Origin: an uncultured Ignavibacteriota bacterium
Lineage (GTDB): Bacteria > Bacteroidota > Ignavibacteria > UBA10030 > UBA8401
DNA length: 64,000 bases
Assembly (NCBI GenBank): GCA_903861125.1
Contig: CAIOTF010000023.1
Location: forward strand, 1-64,000
Direction: 5' to 3'
The notes below the pieces were generated by a model that was given only the letters and a program-made list of their open reading frames with translations, searched no databases and was not told the origin of the DNA. Shown piece after piece: positions 1-8,342 of the stretch (its first letter is position 1; each line of letters opens with the position of its first letter). The position numbers and the translations under genes were made by a program.

Positions 1-942
1 ATCGACCAAACTTTGAAGTTCTTTCGAGTTAGGTAACCGCCAATCGTTGTGCCCCAGGTAATTTGCGTTATTCTGGGTTTGAGCATACGCCAGCGCGTGT
101 TCCCAATCTATACCTGAACCGTTATCGGTTTGCTGCCACATTAAACCGGTAGCCAAATCAGAAATAGTTTCGTCGCTATTGTTTTGAAATAAATTGACAC
201 CAAACGCAAGATTGCCACGTACACAACGGACAAAGTGCTTTGGTCCGACACTGATAGTATACGCCTTGATATGTCCGGTACCGAAATTCACGCCAAAGGC
301 AAGCTCCGCTCCGGGCGTATCCCCGCTTATATTGCCCAATACTCCGGTATATTTGTCGCTGCTCCAAAATATGGCGTGACTGAGATCTTGTTCATCGGAA
401 TATTTAATGTCAAAATAGTTAATATCAATATATGGCCATCCGGTACTTGCATTCCACAAAGAGTATAGCTCCTTTATGGTTGGCACGCGCCAGTCGTTGT
501 AGCCGCCGTAGTTTTGTTTGTTAAGATTGTCAACCACCGTTTGAGTTTCTGCCCAGTAATACATACCACCGAATGAACCCTTTTCATACGTTTTCTGCCA
601 TGTTAAGCCGGTAACGCCATCTTTTACAGTTAGTCCATCGCTGCTTTTGGTGTATGCGGGAGCTGTATGTGTAAACTGAGCATCCTGACCATACAATGCC
701 GAACCGATAACAGGCGCGGTGATCTTGGTGCCAATACTGTCCCAACATCCGGTTTGACTTGTGCCTACAATCGGAAAGCTTCCTTTATATGCCGGTTCGC
801 GCGCAACGATCTGCATTACGCCCGTGGTGTTTGCCGTACTGTTGGTTGTCGTATCATCATTTTTACATCCGGCTATTGATAAAAGAATTCCAGCGAAAAG
901 AATGAACGATGCACAATGGAAGAACAATTTTATTTTTTTCAT
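1..942 (-). CDS. DUF1566-domain lipoprotein, 3' end beyond the window
   Basis: Reading the minus strand from an ATG at 942 gives 314 open codons that run off the left edge, so the C-terminus is missing. The N-terminus is a lipoprotein signal (MKKIKLFF..., lipobox SIAGC). The rest carries DUF1566 signatures: GLTWQKT, GGYNDWRVPTIKELYSL, IFWSSD, VRCVRG, then a second unit with GLMWQQTD and HNDWRLPNSKELQSLVD. DUF1566 units are usually found in secreted or surface proteins of unknown function. It lies 22 bp downstream of a paralogous gene on the same strand, so the two are probably one transcript. No strong ribosome binding site is visible before the ATG. Confidence 0.85.
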   Translation of the reverse strand, partial: MKKIKLFFHCASFILFAGILLSIAGCKNDDTTTNSTANTTGVMQIVAREPAYKGSFPIVGTSQTGCWDSIGTKITAPVIGSALYGQDAQFTHTAPAYTKSSDGLTVKDGVTGLTWQKTYEKGSFGGMYYWAETQTVVDNLNKQNYGGYNDWRVPTIKELYSLWNASTGWPYIDINYFDIKYSDEQDLSHAIFWSSDKYTGVLGNISGDTPGAELAFGVNFGTGHIKAYTISVGPKHFVRCVRGNLAFGVNLFQNNSDETISDLATGLMWQQTDNGSGIDWEHALAYAQTQNNANYLGHNDWRLPNSKELQSLVD

Positions 943-964
943 AGGGTTGTCTTTTCTAAATTGA

Positions 965-2275
965 TTATTGAATATTTCTTACGAGTCTCACATGATTTAG
1001 AATTCGTATTGCATCGCCTTGAGGTCCGCGTCCCTGCGGATAATCTTTTGCACTCCCTGTTTTTGGATCGCTTCTCTGCACACCGGCACCATGAACATCA
1101 GACCAGCCGCCAAACTCAGGCATATACCCCATGCCTCTCCCAAAACTAATGTACGCGGCAGTCCTGCCACCGCCCATAATAGATACATGCGTTGTACTGC
1201 TCCAATAAAAAGGAAAATCTTTAACACCAGCTTCATTTGTTATTTCGGTGCATTTTAAAAGAGGGTCTATTGCCGCCGAGTTTGAAGTTGCGGGGGAGCG
1301 TGTGTAATCAACAATACTTTCCAACTCTTTTGTATCCGGTAAACGCCAATCGCTGTATCCGGCATATTTCGCATTCTCTGCATACTGTAACGCATCGCTC
1401 CAGTTCATCCCTTTACTGCTGTCGGTTTGCATCCACATAAGCCCTGTTGCGTTATCGCTTACGGTTCCGTTTCCATTATCAACAAAACTATTTTTTCCAT
1501 AATTTGAATTTCCTCTTACATATCGTACATAGAAATAATTCGTTGTCAGTTTCCCCGGAAATATTATCGGATATCCTTTAATGCGGCCATCGGCAAAGTT
1601 TACACCAAAAACAGCATCAACAGCTTCTCCACAAGTTTTACTGACAGATCTGGTTGATGACACAAAATTACCATCGATAATTCTTTCGCCTGCAGACAAG
1701 TCACCATATCCGAATTTGAAATACGTAGTATCGATAAATGGAACTAATCCTGCGTCCGAAATAGCTTGGGGATTCGGGTCAAGTCCGGTAAACATAATAA
1801 GGGAATAAAGCTCTTTGATGGTTGGCAATCTCCAGTCGGTATATCCGCCTAATTGATATTTTGCGGCTTCTGCAACCGCCTCGGAATAACTTAGTTTGTC
1901 GGAATAATTTATTACGCCATCGCCGTTTCTATCCGGACTTTGCTGCCACATCAACCCGGTCACGAGATCGGTAATAGTGCCGTCACTGTTGTTTTTATAC
2001 TTTGGTTCATTTTTAATGTATGTTGCGTTTTGGCCATAGAAAGGAGTTCCTTGTGCAGGTGCAGATATTTCATTGAGACTGTCATAATATATTTTTTGGT
2101 TCGTGCTTACAATTGGATACCCTGAAATATTTGTCGGCATCGGATTGTTCGTTGTCGATACTTCTTTGGTAGGTGTTTCATCTTTCGTGCAGGCAAAAGC
2201 AGAAAAAAGGATGAAAGAAAAAGCAGCGAAACTGCCGATTATTTGAAATATTTTCGACGATTTTATCCGGGGCAC
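965..2275 (-). CDS. DUF1566-domain lipoprotein with two repeat units
   Basis: The 436-residue protein starts with GTG at 2275, preceded at normal spacing by AAGGAGA; an overlapping ATG a few bases upstream is out of frame. The N-terminus is a signal ending in SAFAC, a slightly atypical lipobox. Two DUF1566 units follow: GLMWQQSPDRNGDG with YTDWRLPTIKELYSL (around residues 105-160), and GLMWMQTDSSKG with YSDWRLPDTKELESIVDY plus FYWSSTTH (around 280-370). The C-terminus has the usual IRILNHVRLVRN strand. It is probably anchored at the cell surface or in the periplasm. Function is unknown. It is the upstream partner of the paralogue at 1-942. Confidence 0.88.
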   Translation of the reverse strand: MPRIKSSKIFQIIGSFAAFSFILFSAFACTKDETPTKEVSTTNNPMPTNISGYPIVSTNQKIYYDSLNEISAPAQGTPFYGQNATYIKNEPKYKNNSDGTITDLVTGLMWQQSPDRNGDGVINYSDKLSYSEAVAEAAKYQLGGYTDWRLPTIKELYSLIMFTGLDPNPQAISDAGLVPFIDTTYFKFGYGDLSAGERIIDGNFVSSTRSVSKTCGEAVDAVFGVNFADGRIKGYPIIFPGKLTTNYFYVRYVRGNSNYGKNSFVDNGNGTVSDNATGLMWMQTDSSKGMNWSDALQYAENAKYAGYSDWRLPDTKELESIVDYTRSPATSNSAAIDPLLKCTEITNEAGVKDFPFYWSSTTHVSIMGGGRTAAYISFGRGMGYMPEFGGWSDVHGAGVQRSDPKTGSAKDYPQGRGPQGDAIRILNHVRLVRNIQ

Positions 2276-2414
2276 AACATTCTCCTTTTTCTGTTTTTAG
2301 GTTCACCATCAATATAAAGCATCAGTCATCCGGCGCAAAGCATCTTCGCTGGAACCGGCAGTTCTATCACCGTATGCTGGAATTTTGTCACCGAAAAAAC
2401 AGGAGGGTTATTAA

Positions 2415-2585
2415 ATGTATGAAAGGAAGAGTGCAACGAATGGAAAGGCTATAGAAAAGACAGAATGCGTAATATTGCGTCTTTTTATTCAATACCGTAC
2501 CTTGGTTCATATAGAGACGATCTTTCCCCTCAACTTCCCTTCAGTGCCTCATATTTCACAACGCAAACAAAGGAAGGTTCTATGA
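2415..2585 (+). CDS. possible 56-residue leader ORF upstream of the desaturase
   Basis: An AGGAGG at 2401-2406 sits eight bases before an ATG at 2415. The ORF (MYERKSATNGKAIEKTECV...) ends in TGA at 2583-2585, overlapping the desaturase ATG as ATGA. That arrangement is typical of translational coupling. The peptide has no signal, membrane segment or motif I recognise and its composition looks unselected, so it may be a leader, a chance ORF or the remnant of a gene. It occupies most of the otherwise gene-free 2276-2581 stretch, where I see nothing else. Confidence 0.3.
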   Translation: MYERKSATNGKAIEKTECVILRLFIQYRTLVHIETIFPLNFPSVPHISQRKQRKVL

Positions 2586-3592
2586 CACAGCAACCATTCT
2601 TTCAGTCTCAGCAGGAATCATGGCGGACCATGATCGCGAAATATCAGCACTCCGATCTTAAAAGAAGCATAGCGCAGATTGTTGATACATTCGGACCGTA
2701 CTTCCTGCTGCTTACGGCAATGTATTTCAGTCTTGAGTATTCATACTGGATCACACTTGCGCTGGCTATACCGGCGGCAGGATTTCAGGTAAGAACATTC
2801 ATCATTTTTCATGACTGCACGCACGGTTCATTTTTCAAATCGCAAAAAGCCAACGATATTGTCGGCATCCTGAGCGGACTTCTGACACTCACTCCGTACT
2901 ATGAATGGCGGCACAATCATTCCATTCATCATGCAACGGGCAGCGATCTTGACAACCGCGGAACCGGCGATGTGTGGATGCTGACGGTAAAGGAATATTT
3001 GGCGCTCACACCGTGGAACCGGATTAAATATCGCGTGTACAGAAATCCGTTCGCCATGTTCATTGTCGGTCCGTTATTTATGTTCTTTATTGCACACCGT
3101 TTCACATCCGAGCATTCCGGTCCGCGCGAAAAACGGAGCGTTCACTGGACAACCGTAGCTCTTGCATTTATCACTATTGGAATGAGTTATGTGATCGGAT
3201 TTGTTCCGTTCGTGAAGGTAATGCTGCCGACAATCTGGATCGCCGGTATGTCGGGGTTATGGCTCTTCTACGTTCAGCATCAGTTTGAAGGAACATACTG
3301 GGTTCATCATAATGAATGGAATTTTTTTGAATCCGCACTGAAAGGAAGTTCGTTCTACAAACTTCCAAAGGTGCTGCAGTTTTTCAGCGGCAACATCGGC
3401 TTTCACCATATTCACCATCTCAGTCCAAAAATTCCAAACTACTGGCTGGACAATGCGCAGAAGGAAGTTCCACTCTTCCAGACAGTGAAACCGATAACGC
3501 TGATTTCAAGCTTCCGTTTCCTTGTGCTGCGGTTGTGGGATGAGGAACAGCAAATGTTGGTCGGATTTCCCGCATCGAAGAATATACAGTGA
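2582..3592 (+). CDS. membrane fatty-acid desaturase
   Basis: This 336-residue integral membrane di-iron enzyme should introduce a double bond into an acyl chain using electrons from ferredoxin or cytochrome b5-type donors. The three histidine boxes are clear: HDCTHGSFF (about residue 76), HNHSIHH (about 113) and HHIHHL near the C-terminus (about 276). Hydrophobic stretches flank them. An open frame extends upstream to 2465, but the ATG at 2582 has AAGGAAGG just before it and gives a normal soluble N-terminus (MTQQPFFQSQQ), so I choose it. The layout resembles omega-6 / delta-12-type bacterial desaturases; regioselectivity cannot be read from the sequence. No partner reductase is adjacent. Confidence 0.9.
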   Translation: MTQQPFFQSQQESWRTMIAKYQHSDLKRSIAQIVDTFGPYFLLLTAMYFSLEYSYWITLALAIPAAGFQVRTFIIFHDCTHGSFFKSQKANDIVGILSGLLTLTPYYEWRHNHSIHHATGSDLDNRGTGDVWMLTVKEYLALTPWNRIKYRVYRNPFAMFIVGPLFMFFIAHRFTSEHSGPREKRSVHWTTVALAFITIGMSYVIGFVPFVKVMLPTIWIAGMSGLWLFYVQHQFEGTYWVHHNEWNFFESALKGSSFYKLPKVLQFFSGNIGFHHIHHLSPKIPNYWLDNAQKEVPLFQTVKPITLISSFRFLVLRLWDEEQQMLVGFPASKNIQ

Positions 3593-3616
3593 AATCAACA
3601 CGTGTCTGCTTAAAAA

Positions 3617-3765
3617 ACTGACGTTACGCTCTACGAGCCATAGGCAAAACAAATAAACCGGTCATGGTAAGCAAGTCCCGATTCTGTTCATCGGGACGCG
3701 CCTCACGAAGTGATGTCTTTGGCAGAACCATTGTAACAAAAACCCCATTTATGCATAACATCATT
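3617..3765 (+). repeat. MITE-like dispersed repeat, copy 1
   Basis: This stretch is repeated, inverted, at 55625-55757. Its ends are imperfect terminal inverted repeats (left ACTGACGTTACGC, right GCATAACATCAT). The interior is strongly conserved between copies and includes two small hairpins: GTCCCGAT...ATCGGGAC and the CACGAAGTG-centred one. Copy 1 carries about 15 extra bases near the left end (TCTACGAGCCATAGG). There is no coding capacity. It occupies the middle of the 349-bp gap between the desaturase and the next gene; the rest of that gap shows only probable promoter sequence. Confidence 0.8.
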
Positions 3766-3941
3766 TAATAATTTTCGAGGAGTATTTTTGCCGAACTGTT
3801 TTTTTCCGAGAATACAACTGACACTCATTCCGTGACAATTTTTTACAACTCCTGACGCATCGAACACATCTTTTGCTTTTCAAGCTCCGTAGATCAAGCT
3901 ACAAAACAAAGATGCACGAACAATAATCTACGGAGGATGTC

Positions 3942-4367
3942 ATGAAAACAAGAATAGCGTTAGTGGCAGTAATAGTGATGATGGCGATACAATTTACCGC
4001 CTCTCAAGGAACAGCGAAAAGATTCGACACAGAGGAGAAGAAAATTATCTTTGCAACAAAGAATTTACTGAATGCCTTTCGTACAGCGAACACCGGGGTG
4101 ATCGAGTCGGCTTTGCGAATCACCGCCCAAATGAAAATGCGATATCCCGCCGCAGATGTTTCGGAATTAACATCCGTCATGAACAAAGTGTGGCAGAATC
4201 ATCCTTCCGGAACGACGCGATACAAAGCGTATCTTGCAATTTCCGTTTGCGAAAATCCTGAATGGTATTCGAATGAAAAAAACCTTTTAACAGCGAATGA
4301 AGAAAATTTCTTTCATGCTGCTTCAGCCCGGATGCAGGAACAATTACTGAGCGCTAATGAAGAGTAA
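3942..4367 (+). CDS. small secreted protein of unknown function
   Basis: The 141-residue protein begins with ATG preceded by ACGGAGGATGTC, a strong ribosome binding site. A Sec signal (MKTRIALVAVIVMMAIQFTA) is followed by a mostly helical mature part of about 120 residues with one cysteine (SVCENPEW). I do not recognise the family. It stands alone between the MITE-like repeat and a good intrinsic terminator, so it is likely a monocistronic periplasmic protein. Confidence 0.75.
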   Translation: MKTRIALVAVIVMMAIQFTASQGTAKRFDTEEKKIIFATKNLLNAFRTANTGVIESALRITAQMKMRYPAADVSELTSVMNKVWQNHPSGTTRYKAYLAISVCENPEWYSNEKNLLTANEENFFHAASARMQEQLLSANEE

Positions 4368-4390
4368 CTTTCCTTTCTCATCCTCCTCAT

Positions 4391-4422
4391 AAAAACCCGA
4401 AGTCTGCATGATTCGGGTTTTT
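4391..4422 (+). terminator. intrinsic terminator after the secreted protein
   Basis: Inverted arms AAAAACCCGAA and TTCGGGTTTTT with a ten-base loop, ending in a T run on the plus strand. It lies 24 bp after the stop of the 3942-4367 gene. Confidence 0.85.
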
Positions 4423-4521
4423 CTCTGCCAAACTGACGGATTAACGGATTATAATATGAATACAATTGGAATTGGCGGTAAATATGATGATACTATATTC
4501 TAAGCAGCACAGGAGGTTCGT

Positions 4522-4842
4522 ATGGCACAAATTGCATTCCGGGGAGAGTCCGGTAAAAAATATTCATTCGCCATCCATCCGATGACGACATTGTTCAAGC
4601 AGGTTGCTGCGGTGTACGTGATTACGCATCGGGCGACAGATGAGATGAATAAAGTTTCGCATAAACATATCTTTGTCGGCGAGACCGACAATCTCGGTAA
4701 ACAGTTCGACGGCATGAAAGATCAGTTCTTTACACGTTACGATGCAAACTGTATTTGCGTGTATCACGAAGATGATAAGAAGGTGCGGTTGAAGATCGAA
4801 TCCGATCTCGTGGGAAACTATAATCCGCCCGGCAACAGTTAA
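4522..4842 (+). CDS. small GIY-YIG-like protein, probably catalytically degenerate
   Basis: The 106-residue protein starts six bases after AGGAGG. The segment AAVYVITHRA ... HIFVGETDNLGKQF ... IESDLVGNYNPPGN follows the GIY-YIG pattern: two short strands with the Y and G, then a helix, a conserved Glu and the terminal Y-N-P..N. The helix arginine expected after the second strand appears as Gln (GKQF rather than KKRL), and the first motif is VYVI rather than GIYYI, so nuclease activity is doubtful. The conserved NANCICVY-like block (here DANCICVY) is, to my memory, found in a family of small uncharacterised proteins. The family assignment is an inference from pattern. Confidence 0.6.
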   Translation: MAQIAFRGESGKKYSFAIHPMTTLFKQVAAVYVITHRATDEMNKVSHKHIFVGETDNLGKQFDGMKDQFFTRYDANCICVYHEDDKKVRLKIESDLVGNYNPPGNS

Positions 4843-4891
4843 CCGATCAACACGGTCCCCATCTGCACCAGGCACATACTTGGAGCGTTTA

Positions 4892-5131
4892 TCAAAGCTC
4901 TGAGTGAAGAATATTCAGCTCTTCGTTCTTGTCCAATCCTTTGATATGTACTTCACCGGCAGGGTATTGCTTTTTTATCTGATGATACGCCAGCACCAGT
5001 GAGAACTGGTCGCCGCGGATAATGGTGAATTCTTTCTTCTTTACTTCTTTTCCGTTCACGAATGTCCTGGCATTGTATTTTTTGTCCGGATTTTTGCTGC
5101 ACCGTAATTCGATCGTTTGTTGTTCCGTCAT
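4892..5131 (-). CDS. conserved hypothetical protein
   Basis: A 79-residue, charged, soluble protein (MTEQQTIELRCSKNPDKKY...) with GAGG about nine bases before the ATG. It has no signal peptide or membrane segment and alternates short strands and a helix. I do not recognise a domain. It is convergent with the GIY-YIG-like gene, and no terminator lies between them. Confidence 0.6.
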   Translation of the reverse strand: MTEQQTIELRCSKNPDKKYNARTFVNGKEVKKKEFTIIRGDQFSLVLAYHQIKKQYPAGEVHIKGLDKNEELNILHSEL

Positions 5132-5389
5132 AAGTTATTCCTCTTCTCTTTCAGTGGTTCAATGCATACAAGATACGATAAATAAACCAATCTCTCACGC
5201 CGGCACATCGATCTATTTTCACTGATGGAATTTTGTGTAAAAAGACGCATGTTCATGTGCCAATTCCTCCATACCTGGATATTGCGATAGACATCAGCGT
5301 GCAATTTGTATCATACTGCTAAGTATTATACATTATGGGAAAGGTTTATTCATTCTTCAGTAAAAAAATACAACACTCAAGGAATTCTT

Positions 5390-6481
5390 ATGCTAGTCGA
5401 CATTACCACCGCATCACCTCCATTCATGGTAGAGCAGGCTAAGGCAACGGAAGAACTGAAAAAACGGATGGCGGTGACACCTGTTGCCGGACGCATGATT
5501 GATATGGCATCGCACCATTCTGGAATTTCCCAGCGCTATTTTGTTGTTCCCGACGGCGGATCCGGAACGGAGAAAAAATTCTATTCCAATTCCGGTGGAT
5601 ATATCTCTCCAGACACCGGAACTAGGATGAACGAGTATGAACGTTGGTCGAAAGAGCTGACGGGAAACGCGGTTGCAGAGATTCTTGCAAAGAATTCTGT
5701 CGATCCCGGCAGCGTGGAACGATTGATCACTATTTCCTGCACCGGATTCTTCGCCCCCGGCCTTGATTATTATCTGATCGACCGGTTCAATTTTCCCGCA
5801 TCGGTGAAAAGAACGAATATCGGATTTATGGGATGCGCCGCTTCGCTGATCGGATTCAACACCGTGCTGGAATCAATGTCGCAGCTTCGCAGTGCGAACG
5901 GAAAGACACTTCTTGTGAGCGTTGAACTCTGCTCTCTTCATCTTCAAACTGAGCCGACACGCGACAATATACTTGCTAACATGATCTTTGCCGACGGTTG
6001 TGCGGCTGCATTGTTCAACAGCCCGTCCGCAGCCTCTACCGGATTGCAGTTACTCTTCACCTCTTCATATCTCTTTAAAGACTCTGCAGAATATATGGGA
6101 TGGAAGATCGGCAATACCGGATTTGAGATGGTGCTTTCATCGGAACTTCCGAAGATCATCCTGAACAATGCTGCGCCGGCATTGAAAGATATTCTTTCAC
6201 AACACCAGCTTTCTCCGGAACAGATCACTCATTGGGCGCTGCATCCCGGCGGACGCGCAATACTCGATTCATTACAGAACGGCATGAATATTTCCGATGA
6301 AAAAATGATCCCGTCAAGAACGGTATTGAAGAACTACGGAAATCTCTCATCCGCATCGATCCTTTTTGTGCTGAAGGAACTGATGAAGAATACACCGCTG
6401 AAGAATGATGAACTCATCTGCGCAGTGGCGTTCGGTCCCGGCTTAACAATGGAAGTTGCACTTCTCAAGGTCAGAGCATAA
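5390..6481 (+). CDS. type III polyketide synthase (chalcone/stilbene synthase family)
   Basis: The 363-residue protein is close to the usual family length. Type III PKSs condense malonyl-CoA units onto a CoA starter in a single active site. The Cys-His-Asn triad is present: C117 in ISCTGFFAPG, H285 in HWALHPGGRA and N318 in YGNLSSAS. The frame is open upstream to 5306, but the internal ATG at 5390 follows AAGGAATTCTT and begins a normal N-terminus. Its stop overlaps the next ATG by one base, so it is coupled to the methyltransferase and probably the FAD oxidoreductase. The product cannot be deduced; similar three-gene sets in bacteria are usually inferred to make alkylresorcinol- or alkylpyrone-derived quinones or lipids. 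Confidence 0.92.
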   Translation: MLVDITTASPPFMVEQAKATEELKKRMAVTPVAGRMIDMASHHSGISQRYFVVPDGGSGTEKKFYSNSGGYISPDTGTRMNEYERWSKELTGNAVAEILAKNSVDPGSVERLITISCTGFFAPGLDYYLIDRFNFPASVKRTNIGFMGCAASLIGFNTVLESMSQLRSANGKTLLVSVELCSLHLQTEPTRDNILANMIFADGCAAALFNSPSAASTGLQLLFTSSYLFKDSAEYMGWKIGNTGFEMVLSSELPKIILNNAAPALKDILSQHQLSPEQITHWALHPGGRAILDSLQNGMNISDEKMIPSRTVLKNYGNLSSASILFVLKELMKNTPLKNDELICAVAFGPGLTMEVALLKVRA

Positions 6482-7143
6482 TGCAGCGGAAGAATGATCC
6501 GGAAATAATGGATGATTTTTCCATCCGGGATGACCGGATCGACCAGGCACTGCGCGAACTGAAAACGATCAACATCCTTCTCGGTGGAAGAGGAACAACG
6601 CGAAAAGGCTTTCGCTTGCTCACCAAGAAAAAATCCCTCTCCGGCCGACTGACCGTGCTTGATGCCGGTGCCGGCGGAGCAGACGTTTTCGGAGATGGTG
6701 ACGAACCGTATACAGTCACTGCGCTGGATAGGAATCCCCGAGCATGTTCGTTTCTGCTTGAACATACTCAGCATTCCGTTGTGTGCGGGGATGCCATGGA
6801 AATCCCGTTCAAAGAAAAATCATTTGATATTGTTCACGTTTCCCTGTTTCTTCATCATTTTCGGGAAGAAGAGATCGTGCATCTGATGCAGTCGTTCATG
6901 CGCGTTGCCCGCCGCGGGATTATCATCAACGATCTGCGCCGTTCCGCGCTTGCGTTGTTTGGAATAAAAATTCTGACGATATTATTTTCACGCAGCGGAA
7001 TGGTACAACACGATGCACCGTTATCCGTTCAACGAGGATTCACCAGAAGTGAACTGTTGCATATATTAGCTCTCTGTTCTATAAAACAATTCACCATACA
7101 ACGAACCTGGGCTTTTCGATGGCTTGTTGTTGTTGAATTATGA
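6481..7143 (+). CDS. class I SAM-dependent methyltransferase of the polyketide cluster
   Basis: A 220-residue methyltransferase. Motif I (LTVLDAGAGGADVFG, about residues 58-72), the acidic residue after strand 2 (ALDRN), and motif post-I/II (VVCGDAMEIPFKEKSFDIV, then SLFLHHF) are present. The gene begins on the last base of the polyketide synthase stop, which indicates translational coupling. The likely substrate is the aromatic or pyrone product of the upstream synthase, but O- versus C-methylation is not evident. No signal or membrane segment is seen. Confidence 0.88.
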   Translation: MQRKNDPEIMDDFSIRDDRIDQALRELKTINILLGGRGTTRKGFRLLTKKKSLSGRLTVLDAGAGGADVFGDGDEPYTVTALDRNPRACSFLLEHTQHSVVCGDAMEIPFKEKSFDIVHVSLFLHHFREEEIVHLMQSFMRVARRGIIINDLRRSALALFGIKILTILFSRSGMVQHDAPLSVQRGFTRSELLHILALCSIKQFTIQRTWAFRWLVVVEL

Positions 7144-7181
7144 CAGAATGATTCAATGGAATACTACACAGGTGTTAAACC

Positions 7182-8324
7182 ATTACTAAACATTTTGACA
7201 TATTGATCATTGGCGGAGGTCCGGCCGGTTCGAGCGCGGCGATCTCGCTGGCAAACAACGGATTGAGCGTTGCTGTCATCGAGAAAAGATCTTTCCCGCG
7301 CGACGTGTTGTGCGGCGAATTCCTTTCGCATGAGGTGATCTTCGCGTTACGGTCATTCGGATTGTTCGACGAATTTCTTGCGTTGAAACCGAACCGTATC
7401 ACCAATTTCCGTTTCATACCGGAAAACGGATCGTCAGCGGTGCATCCATTAGGATTTGAAGGATTTGCACTCAAGCGTTCGCTGCTTGACCAATTGCTAT
7501 TGAAAAAAGCGGTATCGGCAGGGGCAACGGTGGTTCAACCGGCCGAAGTAGTTTCCCTGAACCGTGTCAACAATATCTTCGAGATCCTCTGCAAAACACC
7601 GAATGGTGTCAATTCCTACACCGGAGATTTTGTTGTCGGCGCGTACGGGAGACAAAGCATCATCGATAAATCACTGAAGCGGAAGTTTGTATCATCGCGT
7701 TCGGGATACAGCGGCATAAAATATCATGTGCCGAAAGAGCTATTGAACAATATCTCCCGCGATGAAATACAGATCTTTTCGTCCAACGGAATTTATTGCG
7801 GCGTGAATTGCGTCAGCGAAAGTGAGTCAACCCTCTGTTTCCTTTCCGACAGGAACATCAATCAGCTTGATCCGAAATATGCACTCTACGAACTCTTGGA
7901 GAGAAATCCGGCGTTCAAAGCATTGTTCTTCCGTGACCCGATTCCCGCGTTGTCGAAACTTCCGGTCTATGGTACGGGCAATATTTATTTCGGAAAAAGA
8001 GATGTTGTTGAAAACGGCATCTTTATGATCGGAGATGCTGCGCGGGTTATTGCTCCGCTGGCCGGAGACGGCATCGGCATGGCGATGGAGAGCGGAATAC
8101 TTGCAGCGCGGATCCTGACCGAATCCAAAAAAATCGGTCTTACGGCCGCAGCAACTGAATCCCTTTATAAAAAAGAATGGAAAAAGCTTTTTTCAAAACG
8201 GCTCCGCATTGCGTTGAACCTGCAGCGTTTTGCGCTGAACTCACGCGGAGGAAATATCGGCGGGCAATTGATCGAACATTTCCCATCACTCGCCGAAATA
8301 ATGATTCGGTGGACCCGCAGATAA
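7182..8324 (+). CDS. FAD-dependent oxidoreductase (geranylgeranyl-reductase / UbiH-like) of the polyketide cluster
   Basis: The N-terminal dinucleotide-binding motif IIGGGPAGSSAA and the second FAD motif GDAARVIAPLAGDGIGMAMESG are clear, as is CGEFLS after the first motif. The start is odd. The first conventional codon in frame is TTG at 7203, inside the first Rossmann strand. The codons before it read ATT ACT AAA CAT TTT GAC ATA and would encode TKHFDI, the expected N-terminus of this family. The natural start is therefore most likely the ATT at 7182, or an ATG changed by a single base. The gene lies 38 bp after the methyltransferase and presumably hydroxylates or reduces the polyketide. Confidence 0.85.
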   Translation: MTKHFDILIIGGGPAGSSAAISLANNGLSVAVIEKRSFPRDVLCGEFLSHEVIFALRSFGLFDEFLALKPNRITNFRFIPENGSSAVHPLGFEGFALKRSLLDQLLLKKAVSAGATVVQPAEVVSLNRVNNIFEILCKTPNGVNSYTGDFVVGAYGRQSIIDKSLKRKFVSSRSGYSGIKYHVPKELLNNISRDEIQIFSSNGIYCGVNCVSESESTLCFLSDRNINQLDPKYALYELLERNPAFKALFFRDPIPALSKLPVYGTGNIYFGKRDVVENGIFMIGDAARVIAPLAGDGIGMAMESGILAARILTESKKIGLTAAATESLYKKEWKKLFSKRLRIALNLQRFALNSRGGNIGGQLIEHFPSLAEIMIRWTRR

Positions 8325-8342
8325 CTTGAAGCCTTCCAAATA

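Noticed and set aside
3617-3765. Riboswitch or structured RNA in the repeat
   Set aside because: The terminal inverted repeats, unrelated downstream genes and opposite orientations fit a mobile repeat better.
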